Both the position numbers and the translations under genes were made by a program. A DNA stretch of 64,000 bases from Chryseobacterium balustinum (GTDB taxonomy: Bacteria > Bacteroidota > Bacteroidia > Flavobacteriales > Weeksellaceae), in assembly GCF_900168205.1 (NCBI RefSeq), contig NZ_FUZE01000005.1:1-64000 (forward strand), written 5' to 3'. Positions 1 to 9,391 of this stretch are shown piece by piece (within the stretch, counting starts at the first letter, position 1; each line of letters opens with the position of its first letter). The notes beneath the pieces were generated by a model. It searched no databases and was not told the DNA's origin. It was given only the letters and a program-made list of their open reading frames with translations.

Positions 1-15
1 GATTAGAAATAAAAT

Positions 16-59
16 CATACACAGAGTTTATGCTTTAATTAAAAACAATTCTGTGTATG
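16..59. repeat. Inverted repeat, 10-bp arms
   Basis: Arms at 16-25 and 50-59 are exact reverse complements (CATACACAGA / TCTGTGTATG) around a 24-nt AT-rich loop. It lies downstream of the leftward DUF4256 gene and has no clear T-run, so it could be a weak terminator or an intergenic repeat. Only the complementarity is certain. Confidence 0.4.
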
Positions 60-112
60 AAAACAACTTGCAAATGTCATAGAAATCGAACTGACGAATA
101 TTAATAAGTATA

Positions 113-676
113 TTAAACCTTCAAAACCCCTCTGAAAGCTCTTGCCGCATAATAAGAATCGGCTCCGTTGTGATACACAAAAACGGTATTGTAGCGGCGG
201 TCACAGAATAACGCGCCACCCAATTCTCTGATTTCTTTCGGAGTTTTAATCCAGCTTGAAGTTTTCTGGTCAAATTTTCCTACACTTTGTAAATAACGAT
301 ATTGTTCTTCGGAAAGAATTTCTATACCGATTTCTTTGGCAGCAGTCATTACATCATTTTGCGGCTTATGTTCTTTTCTGGAATCTAAAGCTTCACGGTC
401 ATAGCAAAAACTTCTTCTGCCTTTTGGACTTTCTGCAGAACAATCGAAGAAAATATATTCATCAGTTTTTTCATCGTAATCGACAATGTCGGGTTCTCCG
501 CCAGAAATTTCCATTTGGTGTAGCGACCATAATTTTGATGGATTTAAATTTAATTTTGCCTCAATTTTTGACCAGTTCAGATTTTCATGACGGCTTTTGT
601 TTTTCTCAAAACGCTGTTGCAGAATATCAAGAAGTTCTATGGTTTCTTTTTCAGATAATTGTTTTTTTTGTGGCAT
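113..676 (-). CDS. DUF4256 domain protein
   Basis: The 187-residue soluble protein matches the DUF4256 family over its full length. The family's function is unknown. There is no signal peptide or membrane segment, so it should be cytosolic. The recognisable parts are a central acidic stretch after GGEPDIVDYD and a C-terminal block with LGGALFCDRRYN and VFVYHNGADSYYAARAFRG. The ATG at 674-676 is the only sensible start, just after the upstream lipoprotein gene with a 26-nt gap on the same strand, so the two may be co-transcribed. No catalytic residues can be assigned. Confidence 0.85.
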   Translation of the reverse strand: MPQKKQLSEKETIELLDILQQRFEKNKSRHENLNWSKIEAKLNLNPSKLWSLHQMEISGGEPDIVDYDEKTDEYIFFDCSAESPKGRRSFCYDREALDSRKEHKPQNDVMTAAKEIGIEILSEEQYRYLQSVGKFDQKTSSWIKTPKEIRELGGALFCDRRYNTVFVYHNGADSYYAARAFRGVLKV

Positions 677-702
677 TTTCTTCAGATTTTTTAGGTTTAA
701 AA

Positions 703-1413
703 CTACGGGAACTCGATCAGTTTGTCATTTGGCAGATCGTATTCATAGATTGTATCGGTTTCAGGATCGATATAAAGCCATTGAAAAGGACTTACTCGAT
801 GCTCAAATTCTACATAAATTCCCAAAACATAATAATCTTTCTCATTCTTCTTTTGCTTTTCAACAGAATATCCGAGCTGCTCTTTATTTTTGAGAGAAAT
901 TTTTATCAAATCTTTCTTTGAATTGGCGATGTAATATTCTGCAAGCTTGTATAAATGATCTAGATAAGTACTGGAAATTTCTCCTTCTTTTGAGTAATGA
1001 TACTTAATTGGCAGATTATATTCTTTTCTGAATTTTGAAACTTTTCCGTCTTTTATTTTTTTCGCAGAAACAATCCATTCTGCATTTTGAGGTGTTTCTC
1101 CGTCTCCGGCAATGTAGATCGAATCGTTTTTATATTCAATAGCGATCAGATCACCTCTCAGAAAACTACGGTCGTTATTTTGATCATTAATATAACTGAT
1201 TTCTTCTTTCCCTTTTTTACCGTTGAGTTGTGAATAATCAAAATCGTCATTATAGGAAACAAATTCGATGGTGTCTCGTTGTAAAGAATCTTTTTTTACG
1301 GCAATTCGCTGAATTTCTTTTTTTCGTTCGGCTTTTTTATCTTTATTCTTTTCCGGGCCGGGACTGCAAGAAATACAATAAACCAAAAGTGAAAATGCAA
1401 CAATTTTCTTCAT
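703..1413 (-). CDS. Hypothetical lipoprotein
   Basis: The 236-residue protein begins with a lipoprotein signal peptide: a short basic start, a hydrophobic stretch, and a lipobox ending CISC with the acceptor Cys near residue 16. A strongly charged Lys/Glu-rich linker follows and then a globular region. I do not recognise the family. The C-terminus contains a WLYIDPETDTIYEYDLPNDK segment that looks like a beta-rich fold. It should be anchored in the periplasm or outer membrane. It lies between the YdeI-like gene and DUF4256, all leftward, with short gaps. Confidence 0.75.
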   Translation of the reverse strand: MKKIVAFSLLVYCISCSPGPEKNKDKKAERKKEIQRIAVKKDSLQRDTIEFVSYNDDFDYSQLNGKKGKEEISYINDQNNDRSFLRGDLIAIEYKNDSIYIAGDGETPQNAEWIVSAKKIKDGKVSKFRKEYNLPIKYHYSKEGEISSTYLDHLYKLAEYYIANSKKDLIKISLKNKEQLGYSVEKQKKNEKDYYVLGIYVEFEHRVSPFQWLYIDPETDTIYEYDLPNDKLIEFP

Positions 1414-1471
1414 ATTGTTTTGACTTGGATTTCAAAAATAATAAAATTTAGCTTGATCTGAATGAATGATT

Positions 1472-2029
1472 TTAAGAAATTCTTTTTCCATTTTCACTTT
1501 CCGAAATGACTTTTTCTAATCTTGAAATCTGTGTTTTCTCTTGTTTGGCGCTCATAATCCAATGGATCATTACTTTTTTATAAGAAGGAGCCTGTTTTTC
1601 AAAAAAATCCCACGCTTTTTTATTGGCTTTAAACTGTTTTTGATAATCTGATGTAAGTTTTGCAGGTTCTTTTTCGTGAGAATAAATCCCGGATTTTTCT
1701 TCCTTCCTAAGTTTGAATGCTTTTAAACCAGCTTCCTGCATCAATCCTGCTGTGGTGAGCTCTTCGATTTTTTTAATATTCACAACGCTCCAAATACTTG
1801 TCGGCTTTCTTGGTGTAAATCGGATGCTGTAACTTTCTTCATCAATAGATCTTCTCACGCCGTCAATCCAGCCAAAACATAAAGCCTGATCTACAGATTC
1901 AGACCAAGTTATTGATGGCTTTTTAGTGCCGACTTTATAGAAACCTACCAATAATTCTTGTTTGGTTTTATGGTTTTTATCGAGCCAGTCTCTGAAATCT
2001 TGAGGTGTGGGAAAGAAGGTTGGTTGCAT
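1472..2029 (-). CDS. YdeI/OmpD-associated family protein
   Basis: The 185-residue cytosolic protein has the hallmark of the YdeI/OmpD-associated family near residues 40-75: WSESVDQALCFGWIDGVRR followed by RFTPRKPTSIWS. In enteric bacteria relatives are linked to peptide resistance and envelope stress, but the biochemical role is unsettled. The C-terminal part (about 110-180) is helical and basic, with YKKVMIHWIMSAKQEKT, which is typical of the family tail. No signal peptide is present. It is the middle member of a leftward run, 21 nt after the SMI1/KNR4 gene and 58 nt before the lipoprotein gene. The family call is firm and the function is not. Confidence 0.88.
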   Translation of the reverse strand: MQPTFFPTPQDFRDWLDKNHKTKQELLVGFYKVGTKKPSITWSESVDQALCFGWIDGVRRSIDEESYSIRFTPRKPTSIWSVVNIKKIEELTTAGLMQEAGLKAFKLRKEEKSGIYSHEKEPAKLTSDYQKQFKANKKAWDFFEKQAPSYKKVMIHWIMSAKQEKTQISRLEKVISESENGKRIS

Positions 2030-2050
2030 TAGTTATTTTTAATTTGGCTT

Positions 2051-2923
2051 TTAAGGATTTTTAAAATCATTAAAAACTTTCTGATTACTTTCAGAATCAT
2101 CTGGTATATAAGTTTTCATGATTGGATAAACAGGTGAATTAGTTTGACTAGGGAATTCTAAACCGAAACTCTTCCATCCAGTATTCCATAACAATATAAG
2201 TTCTTCCCAATAGGGAATTTTTTTATTGCTATCAAATTTATAATCATCATCATGAATTTTCTTTGCTTCTTCATTAAGTACAGAATAGCTCTGCTGATCT
2301 TCCTCATCATATTCTTCCGTCCAAATATCTAAATGATAATTTAATTCATTTAATAAGTAAGTTCTTAAGCTCCACCCATAAATAATAATATCAGAACCCC
2401 AGATAGACAGAATTGGTCTATATTTTAAATTAGAATTGCTAATAATAAATCGGTGAGATGTTAATGGAAGCAACGTTGGGGAATGATTGTACCAATCTGT
2501 AAATATTTTTGTTTTTTCTTCTTCTGAATCTGGCCTTTTACCCCAAGATTTTAGCCACACTCCGTTTCTACCTACTACATCTCGAAGAATGGTTTCATAG
2601 GGCCAATTTAATTTTTCTTTGATTTCTTCGTGATCTTCTAACCAATTATAAAAAAAAGGATACTCAGTTATCTCATCACCCCACTCATCTTTATTTTCAA
2701 TTATTTCTTTTCTGTCTATAGTGTGTAGGATTTCTAAAAATTCCCTATGTTCAGGAGTAAATTGTATTGAGTATTTTTTTTCAACTTCATTTATTTGATT
2801 ATTGGTCATTCCAATCCATTTAGCACCTTGTATCCATTTTTCACAAAAATCTCCACTCCAAGTTTTTTCAGTTTCTTTTTTAATCCAATGAAGGAATTCA
2901 GTGAAATTTTCGGGAATGTCCAT
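2051..2923 (-). CDS. SMI1/KNR4 family protein
   Basis: The 290-residue protein has the SMI1/KNR4 (SUKH) signature near residues 40-70: an Asn/Gln-rich helix, then EKKYSIQFTPEHREFLEILH. Tryptophan-rich blocks such as ILSIWGSDIIIYGWSLRTYL follow. SUKH proteins in bacteria are often immunity proteins that neutralise secreted polymorphic toxins, though many are orphan. No toxin or Rhs gene is in reach here, so any immunity role is inference. The protein lacks a signal peptide. It lies 21 nt upstream of the YdeI-like gene on the same strand and 77 nt after the GLPGLI gene, so it may share a transcript with either. Confidence 0.8.
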   Translation of the reverse strand: MDIPENFTEFLHWIKKETEKTWSGDFCEKWIQGAKWIGMTNNQINEVEKKYSIQFTPEHREFLEILHTIDRKEIIENKDEWGDEITEYPFFYNWLEDHEEIKEKLNWPYETILRDVVGRNGVWLKSWGKRPDSEEEKTKIFTDWYNHSPTLLPLTSHRFIISNSNLKYRPILSIWGSDIIIYGWSLRTYLLNELNYHLDIWTEEYDEEDQQSYSVLNEEAKKIHDDDYKFDSNKKIPYWEELILLWNTGWKSFGLEFPSQTNSPVYPIMKTYIPDDSESNQKVFNDFKNP

Positions 2924-2999
2924 TTTTTAAAATTTAATTTACATTAATTAAAGATATCATAATTTTTAACTTAATAGATACCTTTTTTCTGATGATGTC

Positions 3000-3833
3000 T
3001 TATTTCAAAGGATATTGTATTGCTTTATTAAGCTCAATAGGATTATTATGTTTGCGAATATATTCCTGCTCTTCTCTGATTAGAGGAACTAATTCTTCAG
3101 GTTTGGTGTAGCGTTTTCCTCCGTCTTCATAGCTTTTTATTGTTCCACTTTTCATTTCTGCTCTTATTTCCTGCAAAGGATCATTATAATATTCAAGAGC
3201 TTTTTTTAGATACATTTTCTCACTTATCGGAAGCGGTTTGTTTCCATATCGAACTTCTAGCAAGTTTGATGTATCATACGTTTTTTCTAATTTCTTACTT
3301 TTAACAAGAGCAAAATTATATTGATTACGGTTGTCCTCCAACAAAACGATAAGACCCGGCAATCCTGTGAATTTATAAGGGCCTTCTGAAAGCGGAATTT
3401 CTTTTGTGAACCAAGCCGTCCATTTTCTGCCTCCGAAATCTGCAGTTGCTTCTTGAAGATCGAAGTGCAAATATTTTTTTGTTTTATCAGACAATTTCCA
3501 TTGTATTAAATCTTCGGTAGGATAAGAATAAAGCTGGTCGTCTATAAAAGTATAATTGATATTTTTATTGGAGTTTTTCTTCCTGGTTATTGGAATTTGA
3601 CTTGTCCAATTGGTGTTTTGTGAACCATTAGCTTTATTGATAGAGTCTTTTTCCAGAAAAGTATTGTCATAATATTTTGTTTCATCAGGATTAATATCCA
3701 AAACCATAAAAATTTTCTGATGCTCAGTTTGTGTAGAGTCTTCTTTAAATTTTACCTCATAAAAAAAGCGGTTGGTTTGGGCTTTTATTAAGCCTGCTAC
3801 TGAAAGAATAATGATAAATGCTACTTTTTTCAT
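3000..3833 (-). CDS. GLPGLI family secreted protein
   Basis: The protein carries the family-naming motif GPYKFTGLPGLIVLLED in its middle, preceded by a KWTAWFTKEIPLSEGPY strand as is usual in this Bacteroidota-specific family of unknown function. The start is set at the ATG at 3831-3833 rather than a codon 21 nt upstream, because this gives a classical signal peptide (MKKVAFIIILSVAGLIKAQ). The mature protein is about 258 residues and should be exported. Tyr, Asp and Lys content is high and no catalytic triad is visible. It is leftward, between the broken gene and the SMI1/KNR4 gene. Confidence 0.88.
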   Translation of the reverse strand: MKKVAFIIILSVAGLIKAQTNRFFYEVKFKEDSTQTEHQKIFMVLDINPDETKYYDNTFLEKDSINKANGSQNTNWTSQIPITRKKNSNKNINYTFIDDQLYSYPTEDLIQWKLSDKTKKYLHFDLQEATADFGGRKWTAWFTKEIPLSEGPYKFTGLPGLIVLLEDNRNQYNFALVKSKKLEKTYDTSNLLEVRYGNKPLPISEKMYLKKALEYYNDPLQEIRAEMKSGTIKSYEDGGKRYTKPEELVPLIREEQEYIRKHNNPIELNKAIQYPLK

Positions 3834-3906
3834 TTTGAAATTTTGAAGGAACAAGATAAATAAAATTCCTTAAATAGAGAATTATTAATTTTAATAATAT
3901 TCGATT

Positions 3907-4572
3907 TTATACATTTCCATAAACAAATATTTTTTCAATATTTGGAATATTTAAATATTCAGATTCATTAATTTCAATAAGTCTTTTGGCAAAAATATCT
4001 AATTCCTTTTTGGCTTCTTGAATTGCTATTGCGAGTTTTTCTTTATCAATCATTAAATAATCAACCAAAATTGGCGGACAATAATTTTCCTGAATTTCAG
4101 AGTTGAGAAAATCAAAAGTTACTGTGTTTTTCGATTTTTCTATTCTTGGAGAAGGGTATCCCATATAAAAGTTACTTTCTTCTTCGTCAAGCAAGTCATC
4201 CCATTCTTCAATATCGCCTAAATCACTGCAACATTGTGGGAAATATTTATTTATTCCATCAATTTTTAAAATATAGCCTCCATAAAAAGGAGAAACTAAA
4301 TCTTCTATTCATAAATTTTCATCACTTTGTTGCACATTAATTTCTTTCTGAATTAATTTTAATAAATCGGCATCAGAAATTTCATTAATTTGATATAATG
4401 AACTGCCTTTAGAATAAGATTTTAAATCTTTGGAATATCCAGCTTCTACATTTGTCAGAAGGAAATAATTCTCCCATTCATCAGGGAATTTCCAAGATGG
4501 TCCATCAGAAGGAGTAGGAATATTTTCGTAATAATTAGTAATTTCAATAACAGGAACAAGCTCAATTATCAT
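3907..4572 (-). pseudogene. Hypothetical gene split by one in-frame TGA
   Basis: Reading leftward from the ATG at 4572, the frame is open for 87 codons, meets TGA at 4309-4311, and then stays open in the same frame to a stop at 3907. No frameshift is needed. The 38 codons between the TGA and the downstream segment read smoothly, with YGGYILKIDG and CCSDLGDIEEWDD, so the intact protein would be 221 residues. I do not recognise the family. Its acidic, soluble character and the nearby SMI1/KNR4 gene suggest an immunity-type protein, which is inference. It may be a recent nonsense mutation or a sequencing error. A TTG at 4192-4194 could restart the second half but is unlikely to be used. Confidence 0.75.
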
Positions 4573-4779
4573 AATTTTAAAATGTAATTTTAGGGCTTAA
4601 TTACCATTAAATATAAGGAATTAAAGTAAAATAAAAAGAGGTTTTTTAAGGTTTTATTACAATGAAAATAAAATAAATCGTTATGATAGATTTAATATAA
4701 TCAATCGTGGTAGCTTTTATTTTTTGAATCCGTAAATTTGTAAGATGTTCTAAAATTTTAGAACCTGTAAAATGAAAAT

Positions 4780-7647
4780 ATGACTGACAAAACGTACAGA
4801 GAAATACATCATACTGATAAAAACAATTACGATTATATAACCATTACCAACGACGAAAATAAAGTAAGAATTTATACCCTGAAAAATGGTTTGAAAGTCT
4901 TTCTTGCTCAAAATTTCGATGCTCCAAAAATTCAGACTTTTATTCCGGTGAGAACAGGAAGCAACAACGATCCTTCTGATAACACCGGTTTGGCGCATTA
5001 TTTAGAGCATATGATGTTTAAAGGAACATCAAAAATAGGAACTCATAATTGGGAAAAAGAAAAAGTTTTAATCGAAAAAATTTCAGACTTATACGAAGAG
5101 CATAAAGCTGAACAAAACCCAGAACTGAAAAAAGAAATTTATCAGAAAATTGACGAAATTTCTCAGGAAGCAAGTCAATATGCGATTGCCAATGAATATG
5201 ACAAGGCGATTTCTTCTTTAGGAGCGACGGGAACCAATGCCCACACATGGTTTGACGAAACAGTCTACAAAAACAATATTCCCAACAATGAACTTGAAAA
5301 ATGGCTGAAAGTAGAGAAAGAACGTTTTTCAGAGATCGTTTTACGTCTTTTCCATACCGAATTGGAATCTGTTTATGAAGAATTCAACCGTGCTCAGGAT
5401 AACGATTCACGATTGGTGAATTACGAATTGATGGATGCACTTTTCCCGACTCATCCAAACGGACAGCAAACTACTTTAGGAAATCCTGAACATTTGAAGA
5501 ATCCTTCAATGAAGGCGATTCACAAATATTTTGATGAATATTATGTTCCCAATAATTATGCAATTGTTTTAGTTGGAGATTTAGATTTTGAAAAAACCGT
5601 TGTATTAGTTGATGAATATTTTGGTAAAATTCCATACAAAGAATTACCAAAGAAAGATTTAATTATAGAAAAACCACTTACTGAAATTGTTGAAAGAACC
5701 GTAAAAAGCCCGACAACACCAAGACTTCAATTAGCCTGGAGAACCGACAGCTACGGAACCAGAGAAGCAATGCTTGCTGATATTACAGCTAATATTTTGA
5801 GCAATAGAGGAGAAGCTGGATTGTTGGATTTGAATATCAATCAGACTCAAAAAATGCTTTTTGCTCAAGCCTATTCTTTAGGATTAAAACAATACGGCTA
5901 TTTTTCAGTAGTGGCTGTTCCGAAAGAAAATCAGACTTTATCAGAAGCAAAAGAGATGATATTGGAGCAAATCGAGTTGTTGAAAAAAGGAGATTTTCCT
6001 GATTGGATACTTCCCGCAATCATCAATGATTTTAAGCTCCAAAGATTAAAAGGTCTTGAAACCGCAGAAGGTCTTGCTACCAACCTTTACGACACCTACA
6101 TTAAAGGCAGAACCTGGAAAGAAGAGTTAAGCGAAATGGATGAATATGCGGCTTTTACAAAGCAGGATATTATTGATTTTGCGAATGTTTTTTTCAAAGA
6201 TAATTATGTGATTATCAATAAAGAAAAAGGAATCAATGATCAGCTTTTAAGAGTTGAAAATCCGGGAATTACCCCTATTAAAATTAACCGTGAAGCACAG
6301 TCAGAATTTCTGCAGGAAATTTTAGCCGATAAAACAGAAGATATTAAGCCTGAATTTATTGATTATCAGAAAGAAATTAAAACTGATGAAATTCAAAATA
6401 AAAAAATAAGTTTCGTAGAAAATAAATACAACGAAATTGCGCAGGTATACTTTATTTTTCCTTTTGGAAGCGATCACGATAGAGAGTTAGGAATTTCTAC
6501 ACAGGTTTTGCAGTATTTAGGAACAGAAAAATTTTCGCCTGAAGATTTAAAGAAAGAATTCTTCAAAATCGGGGTCAGCAATGATTTTAAAACCAGTTCA
6601 GATCAGCTTACAATTTCTTTAAGCGGATTAGAATCTAATCTTGAAAAAGGTATTTCATTGTTGCAGAATTGGATGCATGAAGTAAAGCCTGATCAGGAAA
6701 TCTACAATCAGTTTGTAGAAACTATTCTGGAAAATCGTGAAGCTGTAAAAAAAGACAAAAACCGCATCATGACGGCTTTGACAACTTATACAAAGCTTGG
6801 TAAAAACTCGAGATTTTTAGATACTATTTCAAAAGAGGAGCTTGAAAATGCGAAAGTAGAAGAATTTACCGACCGTATGAAAAAGCTGTTTGGTTTCCCT
6901 TATCAGATTTTCTTCTATGGAAAAGATTTTGAAAGTTTTAAAAATTATATTCCAAATTATATTGTGAATGAAGATTTTAAAGTTTCTGAACCTAAAAAAT
7001 ATCCTGAACAGGAAACGACAGGAAAAGTATACTTCACCGATTACGATATGGTGCAGATGGAAATGAGCAAAGTCGGAAAAAGCCGAAATGTAAATCCTGA
7101 AAACTTCGGAACAATCAATGTTTTTAATGAATATTTTGGGCGCGGTTTATCTTCAATTGTCTTTCAGGAAATTCGTGAAAGCAAGAGTTTAGCTTATTCG
7201 GCGTATGTTTCTTATTCGCCAAATTCAGAGCTGAATCATCCGGATTATATCACAACATACATCGGAACTCAACCTGACAAATTGCAGATTGCTGTCGATA
7301 CAATGAGCGATTTGATGAATAAACTTCCTGAAGTTCCGGTTCAGTTTGAAAATGCCAAAAACTCTGCATTAAAACAGATTGCTTCTGCAAGAATTACCAG
7401 AACCAATATTTTCTTTAATACTTTGAGACTGAAAAAGCTGGGAATTAATTATGATTTCAGAAAAGATATTTATCATCAGATCGAAAATCTGAAGTTTAAT
7501 GATGTGAAAGATTTTTATCAGGCCGAAATAAAACCTATTGATTTTAACACCGCCATCATTGGGAAAAAGGAAAACCTAAATATGAATGCTGTGAACGAAA
7601 TGGGAAGTTTCCAGGAAGTAAGCCGTGAGGATATTTTTGGATATTAA
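4780..7647 (+). CDS. M16 family metallopeptidase (insulinase/pitrilysin-like)
   Basis: The 955-residue protein is a two-domain M16 zinc peptidase. The inverted zinc motif HxxEH is present as HYLEH (His73, Glu76, His77), and a downstream Glu in the ESVYEEFNRAQD helix supplies the third ligand. The C-terminal half repeats the fold without the metal site and carries the usual R/Y pair region (REIRESKSLAYSAYVSYSP). Length fits single-chain M16 enzymes that form a clam-shell chamber and cut peptides. No signal peptide is seen at this start, so it is predicted cytosolic. An ATG 9 nt earlier stops after two codons and is excluded. A TAAATTTG box at 4733-4740 suggests its own promoter. A strong terminator follows. 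Confidence 0.93.
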   Translation: MTDKTYREIHHTDKNNYDYITITNDENKVRIYTLKNGLKVFLAQNFDAPKIQTFIPVRTGSNNDPSDNTGLAHYLEHMMFKGTSKIGTHNWEKEKVLIEKISDLYEEHKAEQNPELKKEIYQKIDEISQEASQYAIANEYDKAISSLGATGTNAHTWFDETVYKNNIPNNELEKWLKVEKERFSEIVLRLFHTELESVYEEFNRAQDNDSRLVNYELMDALFPTHPNGQQTTLGNPEHLKNPSMKAIHKYFDEYYVPNNYAIVLVGDLDFEKTVVLVDEYFGKIPYKELPKKDLIIEKPLTEIVERTVKSPTTPRLQLAWRTDSYGTREAMLADITANILSNRGEAGLLDLNINQTQKMLFAQAYSLGLKQYGYFSVVAVPKENQTLSEAKEMILEQIELLKKGDFPDWILPAIINDFKLQRLKGLETAEGLATNLYDTYIKGRTWKEELSEMDEYAAFTKQDIIDFANVFFKDNYVIINKEKGINDQLLRVENPGITPIKINREAQSEFLQEILADKTEDIKPEFIDYQKEIKTDEIQNKKISFVENKYNEIAQVYFIFPFGSDHDRELGISTQVLQYLGTEKFSPEDLKKEFFKIGVSNDFKTSSDQLTISLSGLESNLEKGISLLQNWMHEVKPDQEIYNQFVETILENREAVKKDKNRIMTALTTYTKLGKNSRFLDTISKEELENAKVEEFTDRMKKLFGFPYQIFFYGKDFESFKNYIPNYIVNEDFKVSEPKKYPEQETTGKVYFTDYDMVQMEMSKVGKSRNVNPENFGTINVFNEYFGRGLSSIVFQEIRESKSLAYSAYVSYSPNSELNHPDYITTYIGTQPDKLQIAVDTMSDLMNKLPEVPVQFENAKNSALKQIASARITRTNIFFNTLRLKKLGINYDFRKDIYHQIENLKFNDVKDFYQAEIKPIDFNTAIIGKKENLNMNAVNEMGSFQEVSREDIFGY

Positions 7648-7720
7648 ACAATGAGTCTAATGAATTTTATGATATAAAAAAATATATCATAGAATGGTTT
7701 AGCCAATATTGATAAAATAA

Positions 7721-7760
7721 AAAAGAGCTGTTTCATGTTTAATGGAAACAGCTCTTTTTT
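7721..7760. terminator. Bidirectional rho-independent terminator
   Basis: A 14-bp stem (7721-7734 with 7745-7758, core AGAGCTGTTTC / GAAACAGCTCT) encloses a 10-nt loop and is bounded by A and T runs. It sits between the convergent M16 and VOC genes and can serve both. Confidence 0.9.
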
Positions 7761-7781
7761 TATTGAAAGAAATTAATGAAG

Positions 7782-8171
7782 CTACATAGAAATTTCTACA
7801 TAATTTCCTTCAGGATCCAGAACAACGCTTTCGTAATAACCATCACCAGTGGTTCTAGGTTCGCTTTCGATTGTATAATGATCAGCGCGTAATCTTTCTG
7901 TTAAATGATTTACAGCTTCTTTACTGCCAACAGAAATGGCGAAATGGGCAATCCCTTTCGTAAATCCTCTTTTATCAGGTTCTTGAACGATATCCTGCAT
8001 ATTCATTAATTCAATTCGTGTTTTACCTTCACCAAAATCTAAAAAATAAGAGGTAAAACCTTTTTTGGTATTGGTATATTTCTCGTTAGACGTTACATTA
8101 AAGTAGTTCAGATAAAACTCCCGTATCTTTTCCAAATCGTCTACCCAAATGGCTAAATGTTCAATTTTCAT
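7782..8171 (-). CDS. VOC family protein (glyoxalase I-like)
   Basis: The 129-residue protein is a vicinal-oxygen-chelate fold with paired beta-alpha-beta-beta-beta modules. A plausible metal quartet is visible: His5 (EHLAIWV), Glu54 (RIELMN), His76 (IAHFAISV) and Glu126 (YVEISM). This matches the H/E/H/E arrangement of glyoxalase I and related isomerases. The substrate cannot be told; methylglyoxal hemithioacetal is one possibility. It is 12 nt downstream of the MFS gene on the same strand, so the two form an operon probably controlled by the divergent Crp/Fnr regulator. Confidence 0.9.
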   Translation of the reverse strand: MKIEHLAIWVDDLEKIREFYLNYFNVTSNEKYTNTKKGFTSYFLDFGEGKTRIELMNMQDIVQEPDKRGFTKGIAHFAISVGSKEAVNHLTERLRADHYTIESEPRTTGDGYYESVVLDPEGNYVEISM

Positions 8172-8183
8172 AGATTTTATATT

Positions 8184-9338
8184 TTAAAATTTAATTGACT
8201 TGTATTGATAAGAGAGTACAATAATTAAGATTCCGAAAGAAGATGCTGCTAATAGTGCAATTCTAAGATCTGTTATCTCTGAAAGCAGACCAATTAATGG
8301 CGGACCGATCATAAAACCCATAAAACTGATGGAAGAAACGGCTGTAATAGCAATACTTGCGGACATTGTTTTTAATCTTCCTGCAGCACTGTAACAAATA
8401 GGAACGATGGATGAAACTCCTAATCCTATCAACAGAAAGCCGAAAGTCGAGATAATTAATCCTGGTGCAATCGTAGCTAATAATAATCCTGATGTGATTA
8501 ATATTCCACAAAATCTTAAGACAACGGAAGCCTGATAACGGTTTACAAATCGATCGGCAACAAAACGTCCAAATGTCATTGCACCCATACTTGCGATGTA
8601 TCCCATTCGTACGAAAGTTTCGTCAGGTTTTATAATTGTGGAAAAATAAACACTGCTCCAATCGAACATTGTTCCTTCACAGAACATACTTCCAAATCCT
8701 ATCAATCCTAAAATGATTATCGCTGAATCTAATTTGAATGCTTTTTTAGAAGTTGTAACATCTGAATTTTCCTTAATATCCTGAGCTAATAAACCCCGAC
8801 TGAATATTATGATTCCTATAATCCCAAGGATTAATATAATGACTAAATGAGTGAAAATAGAAAATTTTGTTTCTGCAAAAACAGCACCCAATATTCCGCC
8901 TGTTAATCCGCCAAGACTCCATAATCCGTGAAAAGAAGACATGATGTTTCGCTTGTACAGTGCTTCTAAACCAACAGCTTGTGTGTTTACAGCAATATTG
9001 GCCATATTCGAAGTGATCCCGAAGAAAAATAGGATTAAAAACAAAAGACTAAAGCTGTTGGCTTGGGAGATGAGTGTGAGTGTAATTCCGTATAACGTCA
9101 TTGCAGTTATCAGAATAATTTTGCTTCCGAACTTGTTGACCAAATAACCGGAAACTACCATCATCATAAGTTGTCCTAAAGGCATCGCAAATAATACCTG
9201 ACCCAACTGACCGTCGTTCAAATTAAGAGAAGATTTGATATCCGGAATTCTGCTTGCCCAACTGGCAAATATCAATCCCATGATAAAATAAAAATAAAAA
9301 ATACTGAGACGTATTCGTGGCAATTTCTGTTGAGTCAT
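8184..9338 (-). CDS. MFS transporter
   Basis: The 384-residue protein has about 12 hydrophobic segments. The MFS signature lies between segments 2 and 3 (GYLVNKFGSKIILI), with a matching half in the second bundle (GRFVADRFVNRYQ). Residues around 25-30 (ASWASRIPDIK) resemble YbjJ-like and fucose-permease-like members, so a sugar or small organic substrate is possible but not shown. It is an inner-membrane protein. It heads a leftward operon with the VOC gene and has a well-formed promoter at 9362-9391 that overlaps a palindrome shared with the divergent regulator. Confidence 0.9.
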   Translation of the reverse strand: MTQQKLPRIRLSIFYFYFIMGLIFASWASRIPDIKSSLNLNDGQLGQVLFAMPLGQLMMMVVSGYLVNKFGSKIILITAMTLYGITLTLISQANSFSLLFLILFFFGITSNMANIAVNTQAVGLEALYKRNIMSSFHGLWSLGGLTGGILGAVFAETKFSIFTHLVIILILGIIGIIIFSRGLLAQDIKENSDVTTSKKAFKLDSAIIILGLIGFGSMFCEGTMFDWSSVYFSTIIKPDETFVRMGYIASMGAMTFGRFVADRFVNRYQASVVLRFCGILITSGLLLATIAPGLIISTFGFLLIGLGVSSIVPICYSAAGRLKTMSASIAITAVSSISFMGFMIGPPLIGLLSEITDLRIALLAASSFGILIIVLSYQYKSIKF

Positions 9339-9361
9339 GTTTGTTTTTGAAAATTATGCTG

Positions 9362-9391
9362 CAAAGCTAATGACAGATTAACGAAAGCAAA
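9362..9391 (-). promoter_or_regulatory. Bacteroidota promoter of the MFS-VOC operon
   Basis: On the minus strand a TTTG (-33 element, 9388-9391) is followed after 18 nt by TAGCTTTG (-7 element, 9362-9369), matching the TTTG-N19-TAnnTTTG consensus closely. The MFS start codon is about 24 nt downstream of the -7 box. Confidence 0.7.

Noticed and set aside
256..921. Rightward open frame of 221 codons
   Set aside because: It lies antisense to DUF4256 and the lipoprotein gene, which have family motifs and sensible starts, and its own product has no domain.
4309..4311. Selenocysteine or suppressed TGA
   Set aside because: There is no SECIS-like hairpin, and the anticodon in the truncated tRNA fragment (TTA) would read UAA, not UGA.
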